Assembly: GCA_029891345.1 (NCBI GenBank)
Contig: CM056994.1
Location: 141,754,457-141,818,456 of the forward strand
Length of the DNA: 64,000 nucleotides
Source of the DNA: Dryococelus australis
Taxonomy: Eukaryota; Arthropoda; Insecta; Phasmatodea; Phasmatidae
Reading direction: 5' to 3'
The translations under genes and the position numbers were made by a program. Below the pieces are notes generated by a model. The model was not told the DNA's origin, did no database searches, and saw only the letters and a program-made list of their open reading frames with translations. Of the stretch, positions 1-12,049 are shown one piece after another. Each line of letters starts with the position of its first letter. The first letter of the stretch is position 1.

Positions 1-305
1 ATTTTTTATCTACAGTCCAACATATCACTTTTCCGAACTGGTTTTCCGGAATTTTCGGCAGAGTTTTTATTTTGGTAGTGGTATATATTTTGTAAATGCG
101 AGCCTATTCGATAATACCATGCCAAAGATGATGAAATATATATTAATGTTTAAAACTTACCAAACTGAAAGCTGAAAATGCCAGGAAATATAGAGAAATT
201 GTAATGTCTGGCATCAGACGAAAGACTGTGATGTGATGGATATTTGGCTACATTAATTATCTGCAGATTACGAGATATTATGTGACCAAATTAGTAGGAA
301 ATATA
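1..305. other. AT-rich DNA, no gene seen
   Basis: No open frame of note, RNA gene or repeat structure is visible here. It flanks the left inverted arm of the element that starts near 306. Confidence 0.5.
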
Positions 306-440
306 TGGTTGACGCTCAAGGGCATCGAATTCGGATTTGGTCGGCGGCCATGGTGTGACATCACCATCCGCCATCTTGTAAGATATTAATCTTTGACCCC
401 TTACATGACCTTTGGCCATTAACCTTATTCCCGGAGACCT
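306..440 (+). repeat. Left inverted arm of the 306-3725 element
   Basis: It pairs with 3590-3725 over about 130 bases with scattered mismatches and small gaps. It contains ATTCGGATT, GTGTGACATCACC and the TTTGACCCC and GACCTTTGG motifs. Confidence 0.7.
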
Positions 441-872
441 TTGTCCACAAAAACCCAAAAAAAATTCATTACAAATTAGTTAAAAACGTGTAAAATATGT
501 ATTATTTTAAATGGTTTTAAATTTGTTCAAAAACATAAATATTAATTATAAAAAAATCTACTTCAAATCGATAAATATTTATAAATATGAAATATAAACT
601 TTCAATTCAAAATTGTTTAAAAATTTAAAAATAAATGTATTGTTAAAAAAATTATTTAAAAATTTTTAATGTTTTAAAATGTAGAATAAAATTATATTCA
701 ATTCTGGAGGACACAATATTGGTATGCAACTCGGCCAAGTATAAGCCTTCGACCTTGCCATATTGGTATGCTCTCACTTTATTAAAAAATTATTAAAAAT
801 CGGTTTAAAATGTAATTAAAAATGTATTTGTAAAAATAGCTAAAAAAATTTTAAAAAATTATTATAAAAATG

Positions 873-894
873 TATATATATATATATATATATA
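873..894. repeat. TA dinucleotide microsatellite
   Basis: About eleven uninterrupted TA units lie between A-rich flanks. This is ordinary simple-sequence DNA, likely variable in length between individuals. Confidence 0.9.
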
Positions 895-1963
895 ACACAT
901 TTCTGGGAGTCCTCCCAGCACCACGCCCATCACCTCCTCTCCCGTGACCTATAATAATTCCGACATCTTAATTTTTTTCGTGTCTTGGTTTATACTTTGA
1001 TGGAGGCTGTCATATTTGTAGGCGACCGCCATCTTGGTAGGTATAAGGACAACACGAGTGTAAATAGTGAGGTGCATAAAATACTATCACCTCCAACAAA
1101 GTTGCAGGTATTTAAATGTATAAAATTTGATTTTTTTTTTATTCCCTTGTGTTTAAGTTCATGGGGTGAAGGTGAAGGTCACTTGCATCCAATATGGTGG
1201 TAGTAGTCTATAATGTCTTTTTGCTTGCTAACTTTTATGTATGCTGGCAAGAATCCGAACTCTTTCTGGGCATAATGGAGGTTCACAAATTTCGTCGCAG
1301 AATTGAGCACCGATAATGGGAGATTTAGAACTCGCTTGTGAACTTTCGAATATATATCGATCGTATGTCTATTTTATACGCTGGTATATCTGGGCTGAAT
1401 CATTGTCAATATGCATATGTATCCCTGCATGTTCATAATGAACTGTGGACTATTTAAGACTCGATATTTAGCTCTGATATTATGATGCGTATCGTGAAAT
1501 TAAAAAAAAAATTCGTAGGGAAGTGGACATTTATTTATTTAATGATTACGTCTTTGGTGTGTACTCATAGATGTTTCCTCTTAAGGTTCAAGATGACAAC
1601 TTCAAATACTAAGGTTTACTTTACCTCGGAATATTGGTTCGATTCGGAAATTTAAATATGTAGCACTATTAAGTGAATTTTCTTAATTTCGTTAACAACC
1701 AAATTTTTTCCCTATTTGTGTAATGGGTAGTCTGTTTTCTGTTGCCATAATTTGGTTTCAAGCGAGCGTGTGTGTAGGTGTGTATGAGTAGGCGTATTTG
1801 TGGCTATGTATGTGTGTTTGACGTATGAGCAAGTGGAAAATGTACAAATGTTTTCTTATTTCTTAGTTTCAAAGCATCATAAAGTAATTTGGTTTCACCG
1901 GAATTGCCATAAATATTTCCACCGCTGTATATTTATAAATAATCTATAATTATAATCGATGCA

Positions 1964-2009
1964 CACATATATACATATACGCGCACGCGCGCGTATATGT
2001 ATATATGTG
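1964..2009. repeat. 46-bp alternating pyrimidine-purine palindrome
   Basis: Every base from 1964 to 2009 alternates pyrimidine and purine. The segment is also an inverted repeat: 1964-1980 is the exact reverse complement of 1993-2009, and the GC-rich centre pairs apart from one mismatched pair (1985/1988). Such a tract can in principle form Z-DNA or a cruciform. It sits inside the non-coding element. Confidence 0.85.
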
Positions 2010-2360
2010 AAAAGTGAGAGCCATAATGATTGCCATTGTAAGCCAAATTCCACCAGTAATGGTCCATCGATGTACGACTTCACAGCCATCAAATGGTCTA
2101 TAGATTGCTACCCACAGTTTTACCATCAATAAGTATAGGCTATGTGCGGCTATTGCTGGAATAAAGTTGGTAAGCCATTTATGAGTCATTAATACGTCAC
2201 CTATTCTCAGCCATTAGTTTCATTTCCATCAATATTCCATCAGTGGGTCACAAATGTCATACTAAATGTCATGTTGCCAGCAGTCAGCCATAACAGGGCC
2301 ATTAGTGTAAACCCACAAGTATTCAGTGCCAGCAGTCATCCAGCAATGACAGCAGTAAAA

Positions 2361-2380
2361 CCACAGTCGGCTGACTGTGG
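2361..2380. repeat. Short perfect hairpin
   Basis: CCACAGTC and GACTGTGG are exact inverted repeats of 8 bp around the loop GGCT, just before the tandem array. No poly-T follows, so it does not look like a terminator. Confidence 0.6.
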
Positions 2381-2389
2381 CTTGCTACA

Positions 2390-2980
2390 TGAGCTGTAAT
2401 GTATTATGCTTCCTGTCTTTTATGTATATTTCATAGAGATTTATTTTTCAAAGTCAATCAAGGTTATGGGGTCAAGTTCAAAATAGTCTGCATCTAATAC
2501 GGCGGCAGTAGTTAATACAGTTATATGTTTAATGACTTTTATGTCTTTTTCTCAGGTTTTTGTTTTCGAAGTCATTTTAGGTCATAGGTCAAGGTCGAGG
2601 TAGTCTGCATCTAGTATGGTGATAGATGTCTGTAATGTATTATGCTTTCTACTTTTAAGTATTTTATCGGATTTTTGTTTTCAAGGTCATTCAAGATCAT
2701 GGGGTCAAGGTCGAGGTAGTCTGAATCTAATATGTGGGAAGTCTGTAATGTGTTGTGTTTGCTGAATTTTATGTATTATTCCTCAATTTTTATTTTCAAG
2801 GTTAATCAAGGTCATGGGATCAAGGTCGAGGTTGTCTGCATTGAAAATGGTGGTAATTGTCTGTAATGTATTGTGCCTGTTAACTTTAATGAATTTTTTC
2901 TCGAGTTTTGTTTCAAGATCATTCAAGATCAAGCAGTAATGGTCAAGATCACTGGATTCTAATATGGAGTATGGATGATG
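2390..2980 (+). repeat. Tandem array, about five units of roughly 118 bp
   Basis: Phrases such as CTGTAATGTATTATGC, TTTTATGTATT, CAAGGTCATTCAAGGTCATG and TAGTCTGCATCTAATATGG recur in the same order. Clear anchors at 2394, 2630, 2743 and 2861 give a period of 113-118 bp, with a more diverged unit between the first two. Each unit carries spaced AGGTCA-type half-sites. A single related unit lies near 1150-1250. The open frames on the minus strand here are by-products of the repeat. Confidence 0.75.
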
Positions 2981-3589
2981 TCTACTAAGATGGTTCTTGC
3001 CTTCCAAGACTGTGGTCGCCCACCAAGATTATGGTCGCCTACCAATATGACGGGCTCCTGAAACGAATAAACAAATTACAGACCAAGAAATCAAGATGGT
3101 GGAATGAGTATTGGTGACGGGCGTGGAGGGAAGGGAGTCAGTCGTCTGTTGGGCGTGGTGCTGGGGAAAAACCCAGGAAATGTAAGTTTTAAAAATAAAT
3201 TTATTGTACATTTGTAATGGATATTTAATAATATGTTTAAATTAATTTTGGTAACAATTTTCTTAGTAAAAATTATTTTAAATAATTTTTTAATGATTCT
3301 TACTAATTTTTTTAAATTTTGCTATGAAGTGAAAGCATACCTAGATCGTCGGGTCTACTACTACTACTTGGTCGAGTCGCATACCACGATGGCGGGCTCC
3401 AGATACACATACAGGTATTTTTTAATCTGTTAAACAACATTATAATAATTTCTGAACAAATTAAAAACTTTTTCATTATGAATTTTCATAGGTTTTTAAT
3501 TATAATTTTTTAACGACTTTAAAATTGTTACTAATATGTTTTTTATAATTTTAAAATATTTTTGGGAGTTTTTGGTATATAGGTAATCT

Positions 3590-3725
3590 GGATTAAGGTA
3601 AAGGGTCAAAGGTATGGGTCAGGGGTCAAAGGTCAAAGTTTTCCATAATGGCTGACGGTGATGTCACAGCATGGCGGGTGGCCGAATCCGAATCTAATGC
3701 CTGATGCCCTTCCTCGTTAACCTCT
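3590..3725 (-). repeat. Right inverted arm of the 306-3725 element
   Basis: This is the reverse-complement partner of 306-440. On the plus strand it shows GGGTCAAAGG repeated three times, then GGTGATGTCACAGC, GGCCGAATCCGAAT and GATGCCCTTCC. Confidence 0.7.
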
Positions 3726-4800
3726 ATTCTCCAATACTGACCAACATTCAATCACGAGCGGGTCATGTGATATCGTCATGAAATTTCCAGCTTAGTCATG
3801 TGTTCGTGATGGGGGTTATGCTGTACTGTGTAAATTGAGTGATGTGTATGACGGGGGTGGGGAATTGATAGAATACGAGTATTAAGGGAGTGTGAAGTAA
3901 TCCTCTGAAATTGTGTAGCCTATTGTGTAGATGGGTGGGTGTGAGGTCGACTAAATAGCCAATTAAATCAATTTGATGGGTGTACGGAAATTTAAACAAC
4001 TCATTAAAACTGGAGGTTTGGTGGTGAAGGACAGTCGTATCATGGTCTTTATGCTGGAATTATTTGTGCTCCGTCATCTTTTCTTAGAACCTGGCATCCT
4101 TGCAAATTGTATTTGGGAAAATGATTAATATACTTTTCCGAATTTAACTTTTTAAATGATCTTTCTAGACACATTTCCCAATTTTTAGATTTTTTCTCTT
4201 TATATTTTTAGGGTTTTGAGTTCGCCTGGAGCCAGTGTCAAGGTTACGGATATCAGAAATGTAGCTCATGGACAATAATGTTATTTTCCCCATCTGAAAA
4301 ATTCTACAAATGATTTTTTATTTTTTTATTTTTTAGATATTATGGTTTTGATTGTCCTAAGGTCAAGGTCACTGATATCGACGTCACGGTTGGGATATGT
4401 TATGTAATTGATCCTCTGATATTTTTTTTATATATTATGAAAATTGAGGATTTTTTTCGTTTTGCGATTTTATGGCCATTTGAAGATTAAGGTCAAGGTA
4501 ATCGATCATGTAGGTCGAGTTGATTAAATTTATTTTTGTCCGATTTTTCGACTTAATGTTGGAAGTCATGGAAATTCAAAATATGTGTCAGGAATATTAA
4601 TATAAATTTTATCTGATGTTCAAATATTTGTGTGATTTTTCACTACTTTGACTCTTCGTGGTTATCGAATGCATCAGGTATAAAGTAAAGACATAGGCAA
4701 AATATCAAAGTCAAGGTCAGCCGGATCTAACATTATGGCCGAATGACGTCAAATATGGTTGCTGGTCGACTCCTCTGCTCCTGTGCCAGGAGCCATTGTT
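3726..4800 (+). other. Non-coding tract with repeated AGGTCAAGGTCA motifs
   Basis: No gene is visible. Around 4220-4740 the sequence runs through several imperfect repeats in which a T-rich stretch is followed by (A)AGGTCAAGGTCA and then GATATC or a similar motif. The ending GCTCCTGTGCCAGGAGCC near 4775-4795 contains a short inverted repeat. It appears related to the adjacent element but lies outside its arms, so it may be the remains of a second copy. Confidence 0.45.
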
Positions 4801-6460
4801 CCCTAATAGAATTTATAATATTATCGACTGCAGGAATTATTGTTATTTTAGATATTTTTTAAAGTCATCATTTCAATCTTACATTTGGTCACTAACGGTG
4901 AACATTTATAAGTTCTGCATTTTGAAATATACAGAATTATTTGGGCAGCTTAAGAACACAAACAAATCACTTGGCAACCGAAACAAGGAAGTAAAACAGC
5001 AAAGCTTTTGTTTACATATGTCGGAAGTATACATAAACGTTACCTGAAAATGGACTGTTAGCTTCAGAAAAGTGCGAAGTCATCGTTAATGACTATACAC
5101 AGACAACGTAATGCCCGGGCTAGTGCAAATTTGTCTTCGATTTCTTAAACGCTAGTTCGGATACTGATATACCATTAAACATGAAGTTTTAAATTGGACG
5201 ATTACCATTTCTATTGTAAATATAAAAAAAAAAGACTGCATTTTAACGGCACTCAGTGATTACGCTCTCTAATACATCATGGTCAAATGATGAAAAGGAA
5301 CGATCATTGTGGTTTTTATTGATCATTTGCATGATTAAAATGAACAGCGCTGTTTTACAATTTGTTCAAAGCAAATTCTAATATATCTAGTTTTCCTGGT
5401 TTGAATCTATTTAATTAATATTACGTAATTAATGTATATGTAACTTGTATTAATGCTTCATTAAGCAGACGATTAAATATAACTACATATATCTTTTATC
5501 CTTTATCTGTCCTCTCTTCCTATGAAAATTATAACCTGGAATTCATATTGAATTCTTCGTAATAAAATGCTTTATGCTTACTTGTCCCTTAAGTGAATGT
5601 CATTGCCATGCGATACTTTTTTCACTGACATTCCATAAAAAATTTAAGGTTAAAGAAATTATTTTTTAATATTGTTCCTCCTATGAATCTGACACCACTG
5701 TTTTATAACTCAAGATGAAAGGGCACACCAACCTCTGCTTCATATACACCAGCCTCTCTCCAGTTCAGTTCCTCATTATTGTCCTCTGCATGTAGACGAC
5801 CGCTATCAAACTTTCCACAGCCCTTTCTCCACGTCCTCCCTATGAAGTAGAATGGCGGCAGTTAGCGAACGAAGCCACAGTTCCTCTTGAAGTGTTGGCT
5901 TTGGGACTTCACTAATTGGCCCACCTTGCTCCTCTGTGCGCCTTCTTAGATGTTTCTGTCTGCTTGTATGCCGAATATTTCCCTCTCTCTTCTTGCCTTG
6001 GTCGTCTGCACTAAACCTCTCGCCGTCAGTGACCCTCATTCTTACATGCACGTCTCCTTGCGTCTCCCATTACAGTAGACGGGAATTCACATGTTCTGGT
6101 CTCGCTTGCCTGCTGCTTTATAACTAAAGGTGAATGGAACGTTATCGCATGCCACTTTATTCACATTTGTGCTTAACGCAGCACGTCTACTCAGTGACTG
6201 TCTCTTTTGTGTCACGGTTCTGCACGGATAGGTTACAAGATATAGTCATTAATATTCGTTGAAAACAATGTGGTGAGTGAACAGGTATTTTTAAATTGTT
6301 AGTGGGGTCAAGAATTAGAATTGAAACGTTACTGGTTAAGCCTATTATATAAACACACGAGAGCGAGCCTTATCAACCACGAGAGGTCTGGAAGAGAAAA
6401 ATAGACATAGATTACGCAATAACGCAAATAATTATTTGTGTTGTGGCCTATTTAGACTCC
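4801..6460. other. Unassigned AT-rich DNA
   Basis: Short open frames, the longest 83 codons, have no recognisable content. The stretch 5740-6110 is slightly richer in C and G and open on both strands for 60-80 codons, but no family, signal or splice pattern stands out. I call no gene here. Confidence 0.4.
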
Positions 6461-6500
6461 TTCTACACATGGGTGAATTACAATTCGCCCATGTGTAGAA
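6461..6500. repeat. 40-bp near-perfect palindrome
   Basis: The arms 6461-6479 and 6482-6500 are 19 bp each and pair fully except for one T-G position, around a 2-base centre (AC). TTCTACACATGGG at the left reappears as CCCATGTGTAGAA at the right. Weaker pairing may continue for about ten bases outward. It could be a cruciform site, a relic of two inverted element ends brought together, or a small hairpin RNA template. The sequence alone does not decide. Confidence 0.85.
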
Positions 6501-7080
6501 AGTATCAAAATAACCCATATTTTTTATTTGCGTTTCAAACGATAATACTGTTTTCCTTTTCTGATTAAGGTTTTCTAATTAATGTTGTTCTATTGATTGT
6601 AACCTCAATTCTAAATACACAATACGAGACATAAAAAAATATCAACATTTGAAAATTAATACTGACGAAAAATGATGTATTTTTATTTTAAACAAATATT
6701 ACACATTTTTAAAGGAACATACTTATTTGCGGGCAAGTACGTAAATAAAATGTCTCATCAGCTATTCATAGAAAGTCACTCACATGGCGTACATACTTGA
6801 CAGGTCCAAGGTAAGTTCTGTGGCTAGATTCAGTTAATTGGTAGCTGTAGTTATATCACCCTTACTCACGTCTATGTTTAATAAATACAGCCTCATACTG
6901 TCATCGCGAAAATCAACAAATGTCATTGCTATGTTACTGTAAGTTCGATCTTGTAAACGTATACCTTTCTACTGCTACGGTAAGTGGTTATTGCTTACTT
7001 CTTACGAATAATTAAACAGTCTATATATATAATATTAACAAGAAAAATTGTTGGAAAAAAAAGAAAAATTAATCAACTGA

Positions 7081-7652
7081 AAAAACCTTTTAAAATAAAC
7101 CTTATATTTACAAATGCACTACAAAGAGGAAAATAATTATCTTAGTTACGGAATTGGTAAAACTTGTAAGACGTGTCCGAACAACCATAATAAATTTTAC
7201 TACAAATTAATATATTTGTATCAATTTATATTATTTAATATATAAAAGCATGGCGCAATATAGAACGCATACCTCTTTTGCGTAAGCGAAGTAAGCATAT
7301 AAATTTTGAGTAATAATCTTAACTATTTACAATATAGATTGTATACCTCATTTGCGTAATCGTAGTAAGCACATATCGTGCATAATTTTGTTAACTATTC
7401 GCAATATAGAACATATGCCTCATTTGCGCAAGCGTAGTAAGCATATAAGCCTATCTTGAGTAAGGCTCTTATATATTCCCGTCAACCTTTTATATATTAA
7501 ACATAGATTGATACAAGCATATAAATTTGTAGTAAAGTTTATTACGGCTGTTCAACCCCTTCGAACAAGTTTTACAAACTCTGTAAATAATATCATTAGT
7601 TCTCTCTTCTTCGTACATTTATAAATAAATTTGGATTTTAAAAGGATTTTTA
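7081..7652. mobile_element. MITE-like element with about 165-bp inverted ends
   Basis: Left arm 7081-7248 and right arm 7487-7652 are reverse complements over nearly their full length with moderate divergence. Shared blocks in order are CCTTTTAAAAT, GTAAAACTTG, AATAAA(T/C)TTTACTACAAA, TTGTATCAAT and TAATATATAAAAG. The interior, about 7250-7460, holds three imperfect direct repeats of 70-85 bp with the phrase CATACCTCATTTGCGTAAGC. There is no protein-coding capacity. The structure fits a non-autonomous DNA transposon with long ends. Similarity may continue a little outward to about 7060 and 7670. Confidence 0.8.
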
Positions 7653-10600
7653 CAGTTAACGTATTGATAGTTATGTTATGTCGGGTGGTAACATATGCCA
7701 GAACGTCTCATCCTGCAAAAGACCGAGCTGAAATCTACAATGTATATTACAAAACTTTTAACATCGCTTCTAATATTATTTTTTTGTGTAATTAAGTAGT
7801 TCTTCTATACTGCAAACGAAAATCTAAAAAATAAAATAAAATAAAAATAACTTCTTGGTAGTAAAGGAAAGTAATATTTCCATAAAACATAAACATATGA
7901 AGAATATTTATTCGCAACAAAAATTTCTTTATCTAACATTATCTTTGAATTAAGTAATATTGTGCAACTGTAAACAAAAGAGAGGTAACGAAATATTTTT
8001 CTTTGTTGTATAGAAAACTTGGAATTTATTGGTTTACGGTGTATTCAAAAACATTTACCTATATAAATTTTCACTTTTACGATCTTTAAACATCGTTACA
8101 TTATTTTCACTTAGCATATGTTCAGGTAGTTTTAATCAATAAAAATGTATTATCAACATTGTGTCGGAAGATCTTATGTTTAAAATTCCCAGGCCACCAT
8201 TCTTCAGCGTTAGGACAGAAAGCAGTGGTTTCCAATTGACAGCTTACTCACGTGATGTGTCAACAATTATTTCCATAACAGTGTTTACTGGCTGCAAATT
8301 AACGAATGTTTTGTAAAAAAAAATACCAGGTAATGTCAAAGTATTGAGATTTCTCTTAACACATTATATTCGTTTTTGCATACAAAAATGTCCGGTATTA
8401 CTGAACGTTGTGATAAAAATTTACGGTCCTCGGAGCTGCCGATTTCCGACTTAGCGATGAAGTAAACCAATAACAATGGAAATCGCTTCCATAACTTGCA
8501 AGATGTGTGATGCAAGTAGTCGCGACCGACATTGCATTTACCACCGAGTTCGCTGGATATCATCTAGCTATATTTTTATTCAATAGGTCCGTGATATCAA
8601 TATATGTTTTATTACCGATACAATTTAATTAAGTTATATATTGACTTTTTCTAAATATTAACATTATTTAGGATATAAAAGTTTCTGTATCTTCCAATAA
8701 TTTACTGCACTTCAAAATTCTTCCCGAAAGTTACTTATATTACGTGGGATTTGACATTTTTGTCATAATTGGAGATCCGAAAATTTCGCTGCTTGAGCCG
8801 TCGGAAAGAGTCGTTTGTGCATTCCAGCATTAGACCATGTGATATAGGATTGAGTTATTTGTTTCTTTGTAGGTTCCTTACAATCTGGGAAGTCGCTAGG
8901 GGCGTGCCTAACGAACCGTGGTCCAACAGAAGCAGAAACTTAAACGAAGATGTGCTTGATGTTTAACTTAAAGTTAGATAAATTCGTGAAATTTCCGTGT
9001 TATAGTTATAACTAAACTATAATTGATAGTTCAGATATATGTATGTTTTTGCGAATTTTATATGCCTGCGTCAGTTTTTTCTTGAACATTCACTAGAAGA
9101 TTCCAGTCTACTCTTATCACTGGCACATCGCCAATGTAGTAGTTGTGTGCAAATATTCCCAGATATCGTTAGCAAAGTACACCAAGAAACAATAATTTAA
9201 AGTGTGTACTAACTGATAATTAGAGTGCAGCCGGACATGTATGAATACATGACGATAACTTCGCGTGATTGGTTGAAATTATGCCCACAGAAGGCTTTCT
9301 TCATACTACTTGTTTTATTTTCCTCGTTAACATCTCCGCTTTTATACTGGATGCAGGAGGTAATTTTGGAGTGGGGAAGAACTTGAACAACAATCCAAAC
9401 TAACGTAACATAATTTAAAAAGACAGGAGTGCTCTTGGCGTACCCAGTTAGTGGACACGGCCTCGTGATCAAATTTTCTAAACGGTCTCGACTACCAAGG
9501 TCGTCTACCGGAAACAGTTTTAACTTTCGGTACAGCGAGAGGTGGTACAATATTGTTGCATAGTGGTAGGGAAAAAACCACAATATGCTGTAAAGATTTG
9601 CTGAAATAATTTTTTAATTGATTTAAAGGAAGTCAACCTCTGCAATATTTCCAAAATAATTTCACTGATTCACATGGCTAAGTTAACTGTAATTACAGGA
9701 ACCGTAATTTAGTTTTAAATCAATTACATATGTTCGATAACACGCTCTTGTATTCGGCGCTGACTTTTATATAGCCAAATTTATCTTATCGGACCTGCAA
9801 GATAGAAATAGCGAGCGAGAGAGAGACAGAGAGTCACTAAATATTTGTATCCAACAGATAATAAAAGATAAGTTCTGCTGCTTGGATCAAACTGTTCAGA
9901 AAATTGTGCACTTCATTTAGGAAAAAAATCGTTTAATATCACTGGACCATTAACAAGCATTTTGAAAATTTTAGGTAATAAAAAGCACGTGTATTGACGT
10001 GTTGGGTGCAATTTAAATAAAGGCGTCTGACAATACTGGATAATTGCATATATACCAAGTAGGTACGCCAATATACGTCTGTTTTCTTTCTTCTCACTTC
10101 GGTTATTGAACCTGTCAGCGCTAATAAATTGTCAATACACAAATTTTTTATGGACAGAACATAAACAGACATAAACAAAAAATAATGATCAGCACGAATA
10201 AATCGCGAGAGTACAACGGTTGCCACACAGTAACGTCATATCCCGACGTGTTCGATTTGCGTTTAATTCGGTCTGTTTACGCGGATGTACCACTAGGAGG
10301 CGTACATGCACCTCCATCATTCATATCTGCAAATTGCCGAATAAGGAATGAGGTTAGAGTTCATAGTCGGAGGCTTCTTTGGCAAATATTCTATACTTTA
10401 TGAAGTAGTGCTTCTTCAAGAACTACTTCTCTGACGCATGAATTCATAAAATCATTACTTGACTAAGTTATTGTTGTATAAGCAATGCTTATTTAGGATA
10501 AGTTGTGATTGGTGAAGTATGGAAATAAGTATTTGTATATTATCAGTACCAACATAACATAGATAAATTTGCCACTTTATTTACAACAGTCACTCAGAAG

Positions 10601-10998
10601 AAATTCATTTGTACATTAGTTGTGAATTTTTCTTATTTTCCACAGCAGTTTTTAATAATATTAATTTTTAACTCGTATTTGTGATTAAAATAATTGAGTG
10701 TGCAAAAAAAGTGTGTAATACTTTTTTCAGGAGATCGTTACCCGTGCTTTAAAAAAAAAAAAACTAACTAATTGATGTGCGCTCTCGACGAATATATAAA
10801 TCATGTGTAAATTCATTTTAATGACATCTCGGTTAATTTAAAACCAACGATACCTCACAATTATAAAATTATGGACATTACCGTTCAGCGCCAATAATCG
10901 CCATTCCACGAACGATATTATCGATCGAAAAAGTGCTTGCTCACATCTCGTGATACCGTCCAGTCTACGTAACCCCTGTTTCAGACCTCGTAACGCAA
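7653..10998. other. Unassigned AT-rich DNA
   Basis: The longest open frame is 124 codons on the minus strand (9583 to 9209). It shows no family signature, no signal peptide and no convincing splice context, so I do not call it a gene. A short GA-rich stretch lies at 9813-9836 and an A-tract near 10750. Sequence at 10925-10990 faintly resembles 12460-12500 and may be an old copy of the repeat described there. Confidence 0.4.
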
Positions 10999-12035
10999 AC
11001 ATGTTTAGGCCTGTGCGAATATTTGGATTTCCGAATACCGTTTCGAATAACGGAAGAACATAGTACTCCAGTACTGACTGGTAAAATGTGCTCATTTTTA
11101 TAATGCTTATTCGGGTACCTTGACGGTGTTATAAAAACTTTTATCGGTGGTTAATTAGTTTTGTATGTGCTTTCATTGAGCATAATTGGTTGCTGGCATA
11201 GTTTTACTAGTTTTCTTGAGTGAAATGTAAGTTTGTTGGTTTCAGAAAATACGCAAAGTGTAGATTTTACCGAATGATTACGCAAATAAATGACTTAATA
11301 TCAGTGATGGACAAACATTATTGTAGTGAAGTGTTTGTACAAGGATTTCCATGTAAATACACGTGTTCAAGAGGTTACGAATTACAAACAGTAAATTAGC
11401 GTGTTTTACAAATAATGTATTTCGAAACAGTTACTATAGGCCTAATATCTGAAATGCACGTCCTCTAAAAAGGCAGCACTTTAAACTCTTTTCTCGTAAA
11501 AATAATATTTGTGTACTGCGCATGTGTTGTACGGCCGACGAGTGTATGATTAACTACGATAAAAGTGTGTTTAATTATGGATCATTGCGCGATTCAAAAT
11601 TACACAAACGTAAGAACTGCTTAACAATTCCGTCTCACGAAAGACGTTAAACTAAATACCCCCTCCCCCCCTCCTTCACAATGTTCACCAGAAATATAAT
11701 ATAAAGAGAGCACCCGCAACGAAAATAGAACATGTTGGAATGCCAACGTAGCTTTAATACCCTGGATTAATTACTGGCTGGAGGTAAGCTAACGTCGGTT
11801 TCTAAGTTCCATAGCTTGTTGTTACAAACTTAAATTGTTTGTTTTCTTTCATATCTTGTGGATCATACTGTTGAAATGTTAACTAAAAATTAAATTTTTT
11901 TGTCACTGCAATTTTAATTAATATATTTGGGCTTATTTTGGATCCAACTATACGAATTCGATATTCGTTTTCGGGGATAGTTTGATATTCGTATTCGAAT
12001 TCAATTCGAAATAAAATATATATATTTCCACATGC
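10999..12035. repeat. Inverted repeat pair with TTCGAAT-rich ends
   Basis: At 10999 the sequence reads ATGTTTAGGCCTGTG followed by CGAATATTTGG and GTTTCGAATAACG. Near 11940-12040 the reverse complement shows ATGTTTAGGCATGTG preceded by ATTCGAATTC-type motifs. The two ends therefore face each other about 1 kb apart. The interior has no recognisable gene; a C-rich run is at 11661-11672. This could be a non-autonomous transposon with CGAATATTCG subterminal repeats. The ends are only modestly similar. Confidence 0.4.
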
Positions 12036-12049
12036 CTAAACATAATCTA

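Larger units (their letters stand above)
306..3725. mobile_element. Non-coding element with long inverted ends (foldback-like)
   Basis: The segment 306-440 is matched in reverse complement by 3590-3725. Both arms carry the order GGTT(G/A)ACG, AAGGGCATC, ATTCGGATT, GTGTGACATCACC, CCATC and then a run of TTTGACC-type motifs. Between the arms I see no recognisable protein: the interior is AT-rich DNA, a TA microsatellite, an alternating palindrome and a tandem array of about 118-bp units. Long inverted ends with a tandemly repeated interior fit a non-autonomous DNA transposon of foldback style. Related motifs recur near 51.35-51.97 kb, so it belongs to a dispersed family. No target duplication could be fixed, because the arms blur at their outer ends. 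An alternative is two separate inverted copies of a shorter repeat. Confidence 0.6.

Noticed and set aside
5806-6127. Gene on either strand in the slightly GC-richer patch
   Set aside because: Both strands are open at once for only 60-80 codons and neither product resembles a known family.
9209-9583. 124-codon frame on the minus strand
   Set aside because: It is the longest in its region, but no motif, splice context or codon pattern supports a protein.
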